Source of the DNA: Larix sibirica
Taxonomy: Eukaryota > Streptophyta > Pinopsida > Pinales > Pinaceae
Reading direction: 5' to 3'
Assembly (NCBI GenBank): GCA_004151065.3
Contig: NWUY0300010183.1
Coordinates: forward strand, 53,896-68,804
Length of the DNA stretch: 14,909 nucleotides
Part shown: positions 1 through 8,960 of the stretch, piece after piece
Numbering within the stretch: position 1 is the first letter of the stretch
How the letters are laid out: every line of letters begins with the position of its first letter
Translations under genes and position numbers: made by a program
Notes under the pieces: generated by a model
The model's database searches: none
Seen by the model: only the letters and a program-made list of their open reading frames with translations
What the model was told of the DNA's origin: nothing

Positions 1-24
1 TATATATATATATATATATATATA
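1..24. repeat. (TA)n microsatellite
   Basis: Twelve uninterrupted TA units sit at the very edge of the window. The array lies just beyond the 3' end of the minus-strand LINE, so it may be part of that element's tail or the target site it entered. The window edge prevents a decision. Confidence 0.95.
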
Positions 25-328
25 GTTAAGATTTTTTTCAAGCACAAAAAAAAAATAAAAAATTGTACCTCTGTTATTCATAGTGAATAAAAAAGTACAT
101 CATCGAGTTGTTCAGTCCCTCAAAAAACCAAGATTACACTTATCCAAATGACTTCATGCCACAACATAAGGCTTCGTCGAACAATAACAACAGAGGATTG
201 TGGATCTATGCTATAAATATAACTACACCAACAAGCCAAGCAAATAAACCAAAAGTATCTACCCAAGACCCATAGCATAGTTATAGGTAACTGCCAAAAA
301 CCATTACAACCAATCTGCATCCAATCTA
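25..328 (-). mobile_element. LINE 3' UTR and tail (minus-strand L1)
   Basis: This is the stretch after the RNase H stop of the LINE, read on the minus strand. It has no conserved coding potential; a 66-codon open frame at 120-320 is hydrophobic and matches nothing I recognise. On the minus strand it ends in T-rich and A-rich runs around 30-65, before the (TA)n tract. That fits a LINE 3' UTR and tail. The exact 3' end and any target-site duplication cannot be fixed because the window begins here. Confidence 0.5.
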
Positions 329-848
329 TTAGGCAGTATAAGAGATGGAACCACTATGTTCTAAGGATTTTTCAACAAACTCCTCCCAAAAGAGGATACC
401 TTGATCGCCATCCAAATCCTCCTTAGAGAGGGAATCATCCTCCACATTCAGCTCACAAAAAATATGTTCAATACAAATATCCAAGAAGGAGGATAACATA
501 AATTTCGTCCTTCTGCACCACTGTTGGAAAGCAATTATCTGGATATTACATCGTTGTTTTTCCCAATTTACAATAACCATGGAGTCCCTGTAAATTTTAA
601 TAGTATCAATGCCAAATGTAGAAGCCAAACTAGCAAGGCCCCATACAGCCATTAGTTCAGCTTTAGTATTTGTACCAAGTACACAATTCATTTTGAACCT
701 AAAAAAGTGGTATGAATTAATTTTCAGCAACATACCTACTGCACACTACCCTCCTTGTGCAGCACCATTGAAAAAACCTGTAGCAACATATGTGATAGGT
801 AAATCAACAATCTTCCTGGGATTTCTAATATTTACGTCCACAGTATAG
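329..848 (-). pseudogene. LINE ORF2 RNase H domain (broken)
   Basis: This is the C-terminal RNase H domain of the plant L1-type ORF2, which would remove RNA from the cDNA hybrid. In one frame the minus strand shows GFFNGAAQGG (777-749), then an AELMA motif containing the catalytic Glu, an RDS motif (usually GDS), and near the end IEHIFCELNVEDDSLSK, matching the family's HIYRExNxxAD-LSK block. Two lesions are visible. The first catalytic Asp of the usual FDGA motif is Asn (AAT at 769-767), and a TAG stop at 748-746 follows AAQGG. The frame stays open on both sides of that stop, which suggests a simple nonsense change. It lies downstream of the zf-RVT segment, the normal plant LINE order. Confidence 0.82.
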
Positions 849-907
849 TACTCCTTATACATGGAAATGATTCTCAGACAACTAGCATGTAAACTATGTT
901 TTTTCCC

Positions 908-1396
908 TTAAAAAATTGAACAATTCCTAGTCTGCCTAACATCCCAACAGATAAATGCTGGAAGAACTTTATGATCAAGGAAATTTTTGTAACAAGAATG
1001 AAAATTTCCATCAATGGAAAGATTCCCCCAAGTCTGTGATATGCTTAAGAGATTACAAACAACTTTCCACAATTGCACTGCATATGAGCAATATACAAAA
1101 ATGTGATCAATAGACTCATACTCAACCCTGCACAACATCCAGATATTTGGACCTTGCCAACCTCTACGCTATAAGTTGTCCCAAGTCAATAAACAATTTT
1201 CACATGTAAGCCAAATAAAACATTTGATTTTCATAGGAATATGCCACTTCCATAATTTCTTAAACCACCATTTAGGAACAGAGTAATACTCATTCTGATC
1301 TATAGTTGAGTATGATGATTTTGCAGTAATATGCCTAGTAGTCTGATTGAAGACCCATATCAACTCATCATCATTAGAGCTCAGCCTGATTCTCAT
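908..1396 (-). pseudogene. LINE ORF2 zf-RVT (zinc-binding RT-associated) domain
   Basis: The minus strand encodes the zf-RVT module found between RT and RNase H in plant LINEs. Visible blocks are WWFKKLWKWHIPMKIKCFIWL, then LTWDNL, then RRGWQGPNIWMLC, then IDHIFVYC followed by ICWDVRQTRN. Positions 1396 to 908 share one frame, interrupted by a TAG at 1168-1166 directly after WDNL, where the family usually has Gln; this is best explained as nonsense. In the CxxC...H...C zinc knuckle, the first Cys position is Trp (TGG at 1141-1139), so metal binding is probably lost. The domain is joined upstream to a degraded linker and downstream to RNase H. Confidence 0.78.
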
Positions 1397-2222
1397 AGAG
1401 TTGAGGTAGGATATGTATTTATCCCAGTCCTTTTCCCAAACAATTCCAAACCAAGACCCTTAGTAGACAACCAGTAAGAATTTGAAGATTGAAGCTAGGG
1501 AGGACGTTTGTTGTGTGCAAAGGTGATAAACCCCAATTCCGAAAGATAATCCAACAAATAAGGTGATAATGAGTAATTTTCTTCATTCCCTGTAAAAGGG
1601 TCAATTCCAACCAGTATGCTTGTGCCCGATCCCACCTTCCAGGTAAGACTTTTTCTTATCCAAGGAAAAACTTTCATAAAACTAGACTAAAAATTCGGTA
1701 CATTCCCTCTATGTTTTACCTGGTTCCTAATCCATTGCAGAATATTGCCTTTGATATATTTTCCTTTCAAAACCTCGCACCGCAATCCATTCCCAAATAG
1801 AGCACGCCAAAGGATTTTCAAACTCAATGTTGTAGTGAACTAGTAAATATTTTTATGTCCCATGCACCCATACATTTCAGAACCGACAACCTTTCCCAGC
1901 TAACAAGATGCATTATGCCTCCTTCAGAGGTCCCAGACCATAAAAAAATAAATATCAGGCTTCTGATCATCTTGAGTATGCTCTTACGAATCTGAGCTAG
2001 GGAAAACCAATATACTAGAATTCCCCCAAGTATAGCTCTCAGAAGAGTCAATCTACCACCCAATGATAGCAATCAAAAATTCCAATGGCAAATTCTCTTT
2101 TCATACCTTTTTACCAACCATAACCAGTCTTAAACCCTGTAACAATTTGGTTTTATGAAGTACCCCAAAAATTTAAAATCATCCTCCAAATTTGTAATCT
2201 AATAGGGAAGAAAAAATTTAAT
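1397..2222 (-). pseudogene. LINE ORF2 post-RT region (frameshifted)
   Basis: This is the region between RT and zf-RVT on the minus strand. Two blocks are recognisable. At 2072-1824 there is LSLGGRLTLLRAILGGILVYW, followed by a Ser-Leu-Ala, Ile-Leu, FLWSG and HLVSWERL series, which is the standard post-RT block of plant L1 ORF2 (WLSLGGRLTLLKAVL...YW.SL...P..I...I.....FLW.G). At 1677-1495 there is the WIRKSLTWKVGSG block, matching the family's W..W.VGNG...W.DPW.G segment. The blocks are in different frames, and sequence between them (1678-1823, 2073-2222) keeps only weak similarity. Several indels must therefore have accumulated. It contributes no known catalytic residue. Confidence 0.72.
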
Positions 2223-3101
2223 CTAATCTAGACTGTTCTCATCAACTTTTTGACTAATAAAAACAGACTTGGAAATGCTCACTTCCATCCCTAATGTTGC
2301 ACATAATATATTTATAATTTCAGCAAAACAACACCACTCAATCACAATACCTTTCCCAAATAGCACCACATCATCTACAAATAAAAGATGTGTGATGAAG
2401 ACAGAAGATGAAATTTTAATGCCTTTTAATTTTCCTTTAGCTTTAGCAGCATTTATCATTCGACTCAATCCCTCTATAACCAACAAGAGCAATAAAGGAG
2501 AAAGTGGGCAGCCTTGTCTAAGGCCCCTAGTGCTTTGGAAAAAACTAGTGGGTGAGCCATTAATAAGGATAGAGAACTGTGCAGATGTTACATAGGCCAT
2601 AATCCAATTGGTTATCGAAATAGGAAGACCAATTTGAATTAGTAAAAGCCTCAAATATACCCAGTTAACACGATCATAAGCTTTCACCAAATCCGTTTTC
2701 AAAATCAATGCATCAACATCTTTCGCTTTAATTTAGTGTAAGCACTCCTGGGTGACACGAACAACATCCAAAATCTGTCTATTAGCCAACAAACCAAATT
2801 GTTGCTTTGTCATCATGTCAACAAGTTTGGGTTTGATCATGTTTGAGATAATTTTAGTGATAATTTTATAGACCAAGTTGCAAAGAGCAATTGGTCTAAA
2901 ATCATTATAGGAATCTTGTTTGTTAGATATGTGGATGAGGGCAATTAAGGTAGAGTTTATCGCACTAGAGACATACCCTTCCATATGAGATTGTTCAACC
3001 ATTTGCAAAATATCATTTCCCATAAGTTCAAAAAAGTGTATAAAGAGTTCCATTGGCCAAGCATTCGGTCCAGGACTCTTATCCTTCACAAATTGTTTCA
3101 A
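2223..3101 (-). pseudogene. LINE ORF2 reverse transcriptase domain
   Basis: This is a non-LTR reverse transcriptase (RVT_1), the enzyme of target-primed reverse transcription. The minus strand shows, in order: KDKSPGPNAWP, INSTLIALI, NDFRPIALCNLVYKIITKII, QQFGLLANRQILD, LKTDLVKAYDRVNW with the first catalytic Asp, the primer-grip-side RQGCPLSP motif, and LLFVDDVVLFG with the catalytic Asp pair. All three Asp residues are present. One TAA at 2732-2730, after QECLH, interrupts an otherwise continuous frame of about 290 codons. Just upstream, around 3103, a frameshift separates it from the connector. This is the best preserved part of the element. The sequence type is plant L1, not RTE or Ty3. 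Confidence 0.92.
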
Positions 3102-3761
3102 AACATCTCAATTTCTCTCAAAGAAATAGGGTCCCCAACAACATTCCCCTGTTCATGATTAAAGAAATAAGAATATGACTAATTACCTTCAATTGAGCAT
3201 CCATTTGATTATAACCAAGATATTTAAAGTGTTTAAAGAAATGAGGCTTTGCACAACTTTCTAAATCTTTTTGGTTTTGTAACACATTCCCCCTATCATC
3301 CTTCACATCCCAAATGGAATTAATATTTATTCTATAGGAAGCATAGTTATGAAAGAATCTGGTGTTGAAATCCATGAATGCAACCCATACGACCCTACTC
3401 TTCAATCGCCAAGTCATTTCTTCTTGTTTAAGCAAGAGATCCTTTTGTTTTTCTAATTCTAGTAATTCCAATTTTTCACCTTCTATAAGGATCCCCTTTG
3501 AATTGGCATCCAGAATCCCCTTCATCATCTCCTCAATCTTTCGTAGATATTCCTAAGCTTTCTCCTTTTTGTCTTTCTGCCACTTCACCACTTCCTTCTT
3601 TAGACATTTAAGTTTATTAACCAAGTAGTCCATAGGACATATACCCTCTCGAATAGAAAAATTCTGCCAACTTTCCCTAACCATCAAGCAATTGTTTTTG
3701 CCTTGAAGCCACATGTTATTAAATTAAAGGGATAGTTCTTCTTAGATTTGACACCATCCAA
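3102..3761 (-). pseudogene. LINE ORF2 endonuclease-RT connector
   Basis: This is the linker between endonuclease and RT on the minus strand. At 3528-3118 a 136-codon open stretch carries Lys/Glu-rich, probably helical sequence, then EEMTWRLKSRVVWVAFMDFN, TRFFHNYASYR and INSIWDVKDDRGN. These match the W..KSR..W...GD.NT.FFH....R...N.I..I....G block that precedes RT in plant LINEs. Upstream (3760-3529) are weaker pieces with FNNMWLQG and KLKCLKKEVVKWQKDKKEK, interrupted by a TAG at about 3555. The frame breaks again at about 3103, where a short indel separates the GDPISLREIEMF segment from the RT start. No catalytic function is known for this segment. Confidence 0.78.
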
Positions 3762-4452
3762 CTATAGAAAAATAGGATAATGATATGAAATTGTATATTT
3801 TTTCGTCCAAGATCTATACTTTTGGAGAGAAGGGGTCAAATTCTCAGCGATTAAGAATATGTCTAGTCTTTTACTGATCCTAGCATCTCCATACCTAGCA
3901 TTATACCAAGTAAGGTCAACTTTGACAGGAAGGACATCAATAAGATTTGACATGTGAAGGAGATTAGAGAAAAAAACAGAAAAGGGGATCTAATCGAGCC
4001 AAGGGACCCCAGTTCTCATGCGCAACCAAAGTAAAATTTAAGTCTCCTGCTAAGATTAAATTTGGGATTTTTAATAGCCCACAGGAGTCCAAAGAATTCC
4101 AAAAAAAATCTCTATCTTTGTATGGCCCATAACAATTTAAAATGGCCAACTTATGATCAAACTCCTTAAATATTCCCTCCATCAGAATTCCCCCTCCCAT
4201 TCTGAATGGTGTGAAATTTGAAATTATGGGATTCGAGCTTGAGATTAATCCTCCTTGTAAGCCATTTGAATCTAAAGCACAAAAATCCCAACCCGGTAAT
4301 AACCTAGAAAAAGTCTCAACTGCCTGAGACTCATAACCCATCGTCTCTTGGATTAAAATAATGGCTAGGTTAGTAGATTTTAAGAGTCTGGATAGAGCCC
4401 TAACCTTCCTAGCCCCACCAACCCCACGGATATTGAAGGATAGTATAGACAT
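3762..4452 (-). pseudogene. LINE ORF2 AP-like endonuclease domain (catalytic change)
   Basis: This is the N-terminal exonuclease-endonuclease-phosphatase domain of ORF2, which nicks the target to prime reverse transcription. The ATG at 4452-4450 begins MSILSFNIRGVGGARKVRAL, the usual ORF2 start. Then come LIQET (catalytic Glu), a GGL motif, LNCYGP, and LILAGDLNF (GDxN motif). A frameshift near 3960 separates these from a second block, 3953-3762, with LTWYNARYGDARISKRLDIFLIAENL and ISYHYPIFL. The last motif is normally SDH; here Asp is Tyr (TAT at 3785-3783), removing a catalytic residue. Domain order and length fit the family once the frameshift is allowed for. Identification is firm; loss of activity is inferred. 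Confidence 0.9.
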
Positions 4453-4799
4453 TAAACATCCCCAGTATAGGGTTGGCCTGCTCTAAGGGCCCTAGTAGAT
4501 GGAGAAACCAGATCAGATGAAAACTTGGAATTAGCCTCAATGAGACGGATAGACAATGGCTTATAAGAAATTTTAAAGCCATCCTATTTTTTTTGTAAAT
4601 CCTTCTTTTTCCTACCCTTCTTTTTCTTATTGCGAATGGTAACATTCTGACACCTAATGGAAGGAACCGAGGAAACTTCAGAATTAGGTGAAGGTTTCAT
4701 GGAATAAACCTTCAGAGGCGCCTTGACAAAATCCTCTTTGTAAGATGTAGTAATACTCTGCATTGGGAAAGAGCTAGTAGACACTGGTAATAGAATCAA
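4453..4799 (-). pseudogene. LINE ORF1 C-terminal tail and ORF1-ORF2 spacer (5'-truncated)
   Basis: Directly upstream of the ORF2 ATG on the minus strand lies an open stretch at 4799-4584. It carries Ser/Pro-rich sequence ending in a very basic run (NKKKKGRKKKDLQKK) before a stop. Plant L1 ORF1 proteins are RNA-binding gag-like products with basic C-terminal tails, so this fits the end of ORF1; no zinc knuckle is present. About 130 bases then separate it from ORF2. The element stops abruptly at about 4785-4800, where opposite-strand LINE sequence begins, so most of ORF1 and the 5' UTR are missing. The ORF1 assignment rests mainly on position and basic character. Confidence 0.5.
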
Positions 4800-4932
4800 A
4801 ATGCTTCAGGATTCTTTTTCTGGTATTTACTTTCAACATATCTATAGAGAATACAATGTTGAAGCTGATATGTTGTCCAAAAAGGCCTTGAATTGTCCGG
4901 AAGGCATCATTTTCATTGAAGAAGTGTTGTAG
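4786..4932 (+). pseudogene. Second LINE: RNase H C-terminal fragment on the plus strand
   Basis: A short plus-strand frame, open from roughly 4786 to a TAG at 4930-4932, reads KMLQDSFSG, then FQHIYREYNVEADMLSKKAL and an EGIIFIEEVL tail. It is clearly homologous to the C-terminal RNase H block of plant LINE ORF2, including the HIYRExNxEAD-LSK signature. The minus-strand LINE has the equivalent block (IEHIFCELNVEDDSLSK), but the two differ at many residues and their sequences beyond the stop differ. This is therefore probably a separate, 5'-truncated LINE of another family. Only about 45 codons survive. Confidence 0.75.
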
Positions 4933-5260
4933 GGCAACGTGTCCTCTCCAAAATCTATGTTTGTGTTTTGAAGACTGCGTGTTGTTTTTATGTGTTCTTT
5001 TTCTGGTATGGAAGGTTACTCTTTATTGGAAGATTGTATAATTTGTAGGTGGATCACTGAGAGGTTTTTCCTGTACTTGTATGGGTTTCAACGGGTTGAA
5101 ATTGTTAGGTCCTTAGTATGTTGAAGTTTTCTTGATTATTTTAGAGAGAGCAGATATATGTGCATGCAATAGTTCTTTTGTTGAATTGGTGAATGTTGTA
5201 TACTTTGATTCATATGAATACCAAGTATAGTTTTTTTTCGAGTGAAAAAAAAACTTTTCA
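4933..5260 (+). mobile_element. 3' UTR of the plus-strand LINE fragment
   Basis: This is non-coding, T-rich sequence following the RNase H stop. It has no open frame of note and is interpreted as the 3' UTR of the truncated plus-strand LINE. It contains a T8/A9 inverted repeat at 5230-5254 that may mark the tail. From about 5340 the sequence is minus-strand gypsy coding sequence, so the LINE end lies between about 5255 and 5340. No poly-A tail or target-site duplication could be fixed. Confidence 0.4.
5230..5254. repeat. T8/A9 short inverted repeat (hairpin)
   Basis: A G-T8-C arm (5230-5239) is followed by a four-base spacer and a G-A9-C arm (5244-5254). This makes an imperfect hairpin of about 10 bp with one extra A. 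It lies near the expected 3' end of the plus-strand LINE fragment. It could be a LINE terminal structure or chance homopolymer pairing. Confidence 0.55.
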
Positions 5261-5339
5261 AGAGATTATGTAAAAGCAACATAATTACGATTGAATTACT
5301 TTTGATATCTCATATATCAAAGGGTTAAGTGCAATATAT

Positions 5340-6000
5340 GTATATTCGTTGGTGGTAAGTCTAAGATAACAACTGTGCTAGCTTCTTTTAACAACAAACC
5401 ATCCTTGCACACCACATGTTCCAGCAAAACAAAACACTAGAGGGTGCACATAAAATACACTTTGTCAAGTTCAATGAGATATGCAATTGTCTACATGTTT
5501 CAAACATTATGGGCAAATGTGTTATATGATCCTTTAATACAAGGAACATTGTCCAATTATCCAGGTACACCTTTGAAAAATACTTATTAAAGGTGGTGAC
5601 CATTAACCAGTATGCATGAGAAAAATGCAAGAATATTCTTCAATCCAAAGGGCATGACATTACAATGGATGTTGAAGTTTGTTAGGTTGTAAAGGTGGTT
5701 TTGTTTTTATCTTTGTTTGCAATGTGCACTTGGTGATATCCCGAGATCCCATCATCAAATGAATATGCTTCACTTCTTGTTACCTTTTATAAAATTTCAT
5801 TAATAAATATAATTACAGGGAAAGGATCATGAACACAAACTTCATTAAAAGATTTGGAATCAACACATACAATAATCTCACATGTTTTCTTATTTTGAAC
5901 AACAATAGGGTTGATTCATTGTGATTTATCTACCAAGAAGATCAAGCTAGGTTCTGGCATTTTATCTATTTTCTCTTGCATTTTTCCTTCCAATGTGGTT
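5340..6000 (-). pseudogene. Ty3/gypsy reverse transcriptase (decayed, truncated)
   Basis: This is the RT of an LTR retrotransposon. Minus-strand blocks run in order across several frames: KMQEKIDKMPEPSLIF and VDKSQ, NPIVVQNKKTCEIIVCVDSK, VHDPFPV, EAYSFDDGISGYHQVHIANK, KNKTTFTT, VMPFGLKN, then KVYLDNWTMF, LKDHITHLPIMFETCRQ, ISLNLTKCILCAP, and finally a VVILDLPPTN block at about 5365-5342. This is the standard plant Ty3/gypsy RT order. The active-site YxDD reads YLDN (second Asp changed, codon 5558-5556). In-frame stops occur in the N-terminal part, and a frameshift lies between VMPFGLKN and the YLDN block near 5630. Sequence of the gypsy type ends about 5340, so the connection, RNase H and integrase domains are absent. 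Confidence 0.88.
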
Positions 6001-7190
6001 TCATTAGATAAGGGCACTTCTCACTAGCTTTGTGCTAGGTTGTGGTTCAATCTTCATCTCACCAATTTCTCATTTAATCCCCTTTCATTTTTGTAAACTC
6101 TAAGGGAACATATCTTGATATTCTTTGACTATTTCAACAATGTCTACAACCTTTTATTCATCCCACCAAATACCCTATGTGCACCATATAAAGACTCTCT
6201 TCATACATATATTCACTTTCTTTGCCTTCACGACTTCTTGGTAGTATTCATGTTCACTAGTTTCACCTTTATCTTTGATTTTGTCCTCAACTCTACTTCC
6301 ATTGAAATTTAAATTATGCAGCTCTTCGTTAGACTCCTGCTCAACCTCATCATCATCCTCTATCTTAAGAAGATAGAGGGGATCCATGCGCTTTGTCATG
6401 AACCTCTTATGTTCCATATAAACATCTCTAAACATAAATAACTTGATATTTTGTAAGGAAACAACAATTCTAGAGTCCTTACTTGCATAGTTGAATGTTG
6501 TGTTGAAGTTCTTATGCAATATATCTCAATCCCTTGTTTGAGGTCATGTTTCCTCGTGTGCATGTGAAGTCTTTGATATAACTCCCAATGTGTGAACAAA
6601 CTTATGTGGCTAATGGATTATAAGGAATTCTTCCTGCTCCAAATGGCCCCTACACTTGGTAATATGTGCACTTGGACCTCTGTGACTATGAAACAAGAGC
6701 AACAATCCCTTTTTTTCTCTACTTTTCTTGCTTCCCCCTATCTTGTATTCTCTTCCACCTCCCATGTCATTAAGGTTCTCTATGGGTTGTCTACCACCTT
6801 GTAGGTGTACGTCATTAAGGTTCTCTATGGGTTTTCTACCACCTTGTAGGTGTACGCATCCGATGCCTCAACATACTTTTCTAGATATATAGACTCTTTC
6901 ATCTAGTCCAAAAACTCATCCACATCCCCTATGCCATTACACTTAGGACAGTATTTGAGCTCTCTGCGTATCCATCAAATAGATTTCACCATTGTACAAT
7001 GCTAAGAAAAAACCTCATAATATCTCATTTTCTATCGACAGATGGGATCATCAAAAGCAATAGCAATTTTTAAATGAGAAAATATTAGCCAACTAAATTT
7101 TCCATCAATGATAGGGTTAACATGGCCCTCTTTCCTCCTGGAAATAATATTACACTACTTCAATGATGTTGCTATCCAAATTGTATTTTA
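6001..7190 (-). pseudogene. Ty3/gypsy protease-RT linker (decayed)
   Basis: This is the region between the protease and RT on the minus strand. It contains a 114-codon acidic open stretch (6519-6175) with a Glu/Asp-rich middle (EDDDEVEQESNEEL), typical of the poorly conserved linker of plant gypsy polyproteins. At about 6985-6815 weaker pieces such as NGEIYLMDTQRA and VFGLDERVYI appear in shifted frames. Stops are frequent, and a 45-bp tandem duplication lies inside it (6766-6855). No catalytic motif is expected or seen. The call depends on position between recognised protease and RT. Confidence 0.55.
6766..6855. repeat. 45-bp tandem duplication
   Basis: Two adjacent copies at 6766-6810 and 6811-6855 differ at a single base (G or T in the GGTTGTCT/GGTTTTCT segment). 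The duplication lies within the decayed gypsy linker. Near identity against a heavily mutated background implies it arose well after the element died. Confidence 0.95.
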
Positions 7191-7845
7191 CTAGCTCTAT
7201 GAACTATGCCCCTCGTGTTGGGTTAGTTGTATATACTACATGTAGCACTCCCCTTGGAAAAAAGGACATGTGCCTTTGTTCCAAATTTAGAATAACATCA
7301 TTGTCAAATGTCTAGCCTATCCCTAACAATGCAAGATAGGAATTTTTTTAATCCATAATCTCAATGAATTTGAAATATGCAAATGTCTTGATCCCATCCA
7401 AACCAACCTCCACCTCCTTCAATGGCCCAATATGATAGATCTTATATTCGTAGGCAAGGTGCAATTGCATCGGTGAACATACTAGCTTGAGTTTACCCAT
7501 CAATTCCCAAGATTTATTAGGCAAGATGTTCACATCATATCCTAGATCTAATATTGCATCCTTTGCTTTGTATCCTCCTAACAATGCATTCAATCTAAAC
7601 TCCTTAAAACTTCAAGTTTTCTCCTTCCCTTGCACTAAACATGCATCTCTTTCTAGAAAAGGGGTATTTATATCAAACTCATAATCGAAAGTTGCAATCC
7701 ATTGACTCAATGCATTGCACAACCTTCTAGACAATTGCTTGTCATTTAAAATATTAACAAAGAAATGTAATATTCCTCTCACCTCATTTGTATCACATAC
7801 TTCAAACTCACGTGCAAGGCTAAATGCCTTTGATGAGTAAATCAA
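7191..7845 (-). pseudogene. Ty3/gypsy retropepsin-like aspartic protease
   Basis: This is a retroviral-type aspartic protease domain of a plant gypsy Gag-Pol polyprotein, which would process the polyprotein. Minus-strand blocks are: RGILHFFVNILNDKQLSRRL and LCNALSQWIATFDYEFD (7845-7612), FKEFRLNALLGGYKAKDAIL, DLGYDVNILPNKSWELMGKL with the catalytic Asp in a D-L-G context, PMQLHLAYEYKIYHIGPL, and FKFIEIMD (to 7348). After a stop there follow YLALLGIG, usually LLGIDWAF, and DNDVILNLEQRHMSF. The order and spacing match plant gypsy proteases closely. Stops at 7347-7345 and between the first two blocks, plus frameshifts, make it a pseudogene. The active-site Asp itself is retained. Confidence 0.88.
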
Positions 7846-8960
7846 TTCTCAAGAGAGGTGCCATTGGTTCATATCTTGGTATCATTATGCACTAACCTAT
7901 CATGCTTTCTCTCTTCCACTAACTCGCTAATAGTGTCAACTACTATAGAGAACATGTGAGTATCACCAATATGAAAAAAACATAGTCATGGTGGTTCTCT
8001 AGCTAGACTGGGTTCCTACTTCATCACTGCCATTGATTCTCACTTTCCCAACTATCAACTTTATTACCATTGTATCCATTATACAAATGTGCCACAACAC
8101 CAAACACCTCCCTCGTCAAACATAGGTTCCTCACAAGCACTCCCAATACTCTATGTTCCAACATACATAATTTTTCTACTAGCATTTTCCTTCCACCAGC
8201 CTTGTCTAGAAGAAGCCTCATGAAGATTTTCCAATGTCTCAGTCTCCCATCTCCTACCTCTTTCATCCATGTGCTTGTCAACCTCATTATCTTTTCTCCT
8301 CGGTTCTCTCATCTTGCAACTCTATATCAACCTCTTCATTGTACTCCCTCATGGTGACTTTCTTACTTGGGTGTATTTTCTCCATCTACTTCTTCCACCA
8401 TATTTGTCTCTCAGTGGCATTGCACTCAATGTGCTTAGTCCCCATGCTAATCCCAGGTATCATGTCAACCATCTTTACTATGATTTTCAACTCCACACCT
8501 TGTCCACCCTCCAAGTCACATCCCTTAAGTGTGACACTTAAGATACCGTTCTATTGGGATAAGAAGGCGACAACCTTGACTCAACCAACAATATTTTTAC
8601 TCACACAAGAATCTCCTTTACCAATATTCTTCGATCACCATTCAAGAAATCTTCTTACATATTTGTAAAGGATAAGAAATTCTCAATTGCAAACTCAGGG
8701 ATATACCCTTCAAGCACATGCTCAAACCAAAAATCCATAACCCAATTCAAATTGTGGTATCACTATCTACTCTATTCAATATTTTCAGCATTCTTCCAAA
8801 CATGTGGGTTAATCTCAACAACTCTCTTAAACCATCTTCCAACACCACAAAAAACCCAACCCATAAAATTTCACATTCTTCAATGGAGAGAAAAGAGTCA
8901 TTCAATCTTTGAACCCTAAATCCCAATGGATAATTTTTTCGCACGGAAACTGAATCCACC
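7846..8960 (-). pseudogene. Ty3/gypsy gag-like region (decayed)
   Basis: This lies upstream of the protease on the minus strand, where gag is expected. The most N-terminal piece (8959-8747) begins MDSVSVRKNYPLGFRVQRLN and includes FLSIEECEI, FFVVLEDGL and MFGRMLKILNRVDSDTTI. After a short frameshift it continues with WVMDFWFEHVLEGYIPEFAI to about 8690. Farther on are TLKGCDLEGGQGVELKIIVK and MVDMIPGISMGTKHIECNAT at about 8530-8430. Stops and frame changes are frequent after that. No CCHC zinc knuckle was recognised. Assignment to gag rests on position, direction and the polyprotein-like continuity of the blocks, not on a diagnostic motif. Confidence 0.5.

Noticed and set aside
2269-2595. Plus-strand 108-codon open frame
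   Set aside because: It lies antisense to the LINE reverse transcriptase, whose motifs on the minus strand are unmistakable; it is a shadow frame.
4584-4799. Lys-rich minus-strand frame as an independent nuclear protein
   Set aside because: Its position just upstream of the LINE ORF2 start fits an ORF1 tail, and it lacks any other domain.
8070-8668. Three overlapping plus-strand open frames of 90-144 codons
   Set aside because: They overlap each other in different frames, look like antisense of decayed gypsy gag, and show Ser/Leu/Pro/His-rich composition typical of shadow frames.
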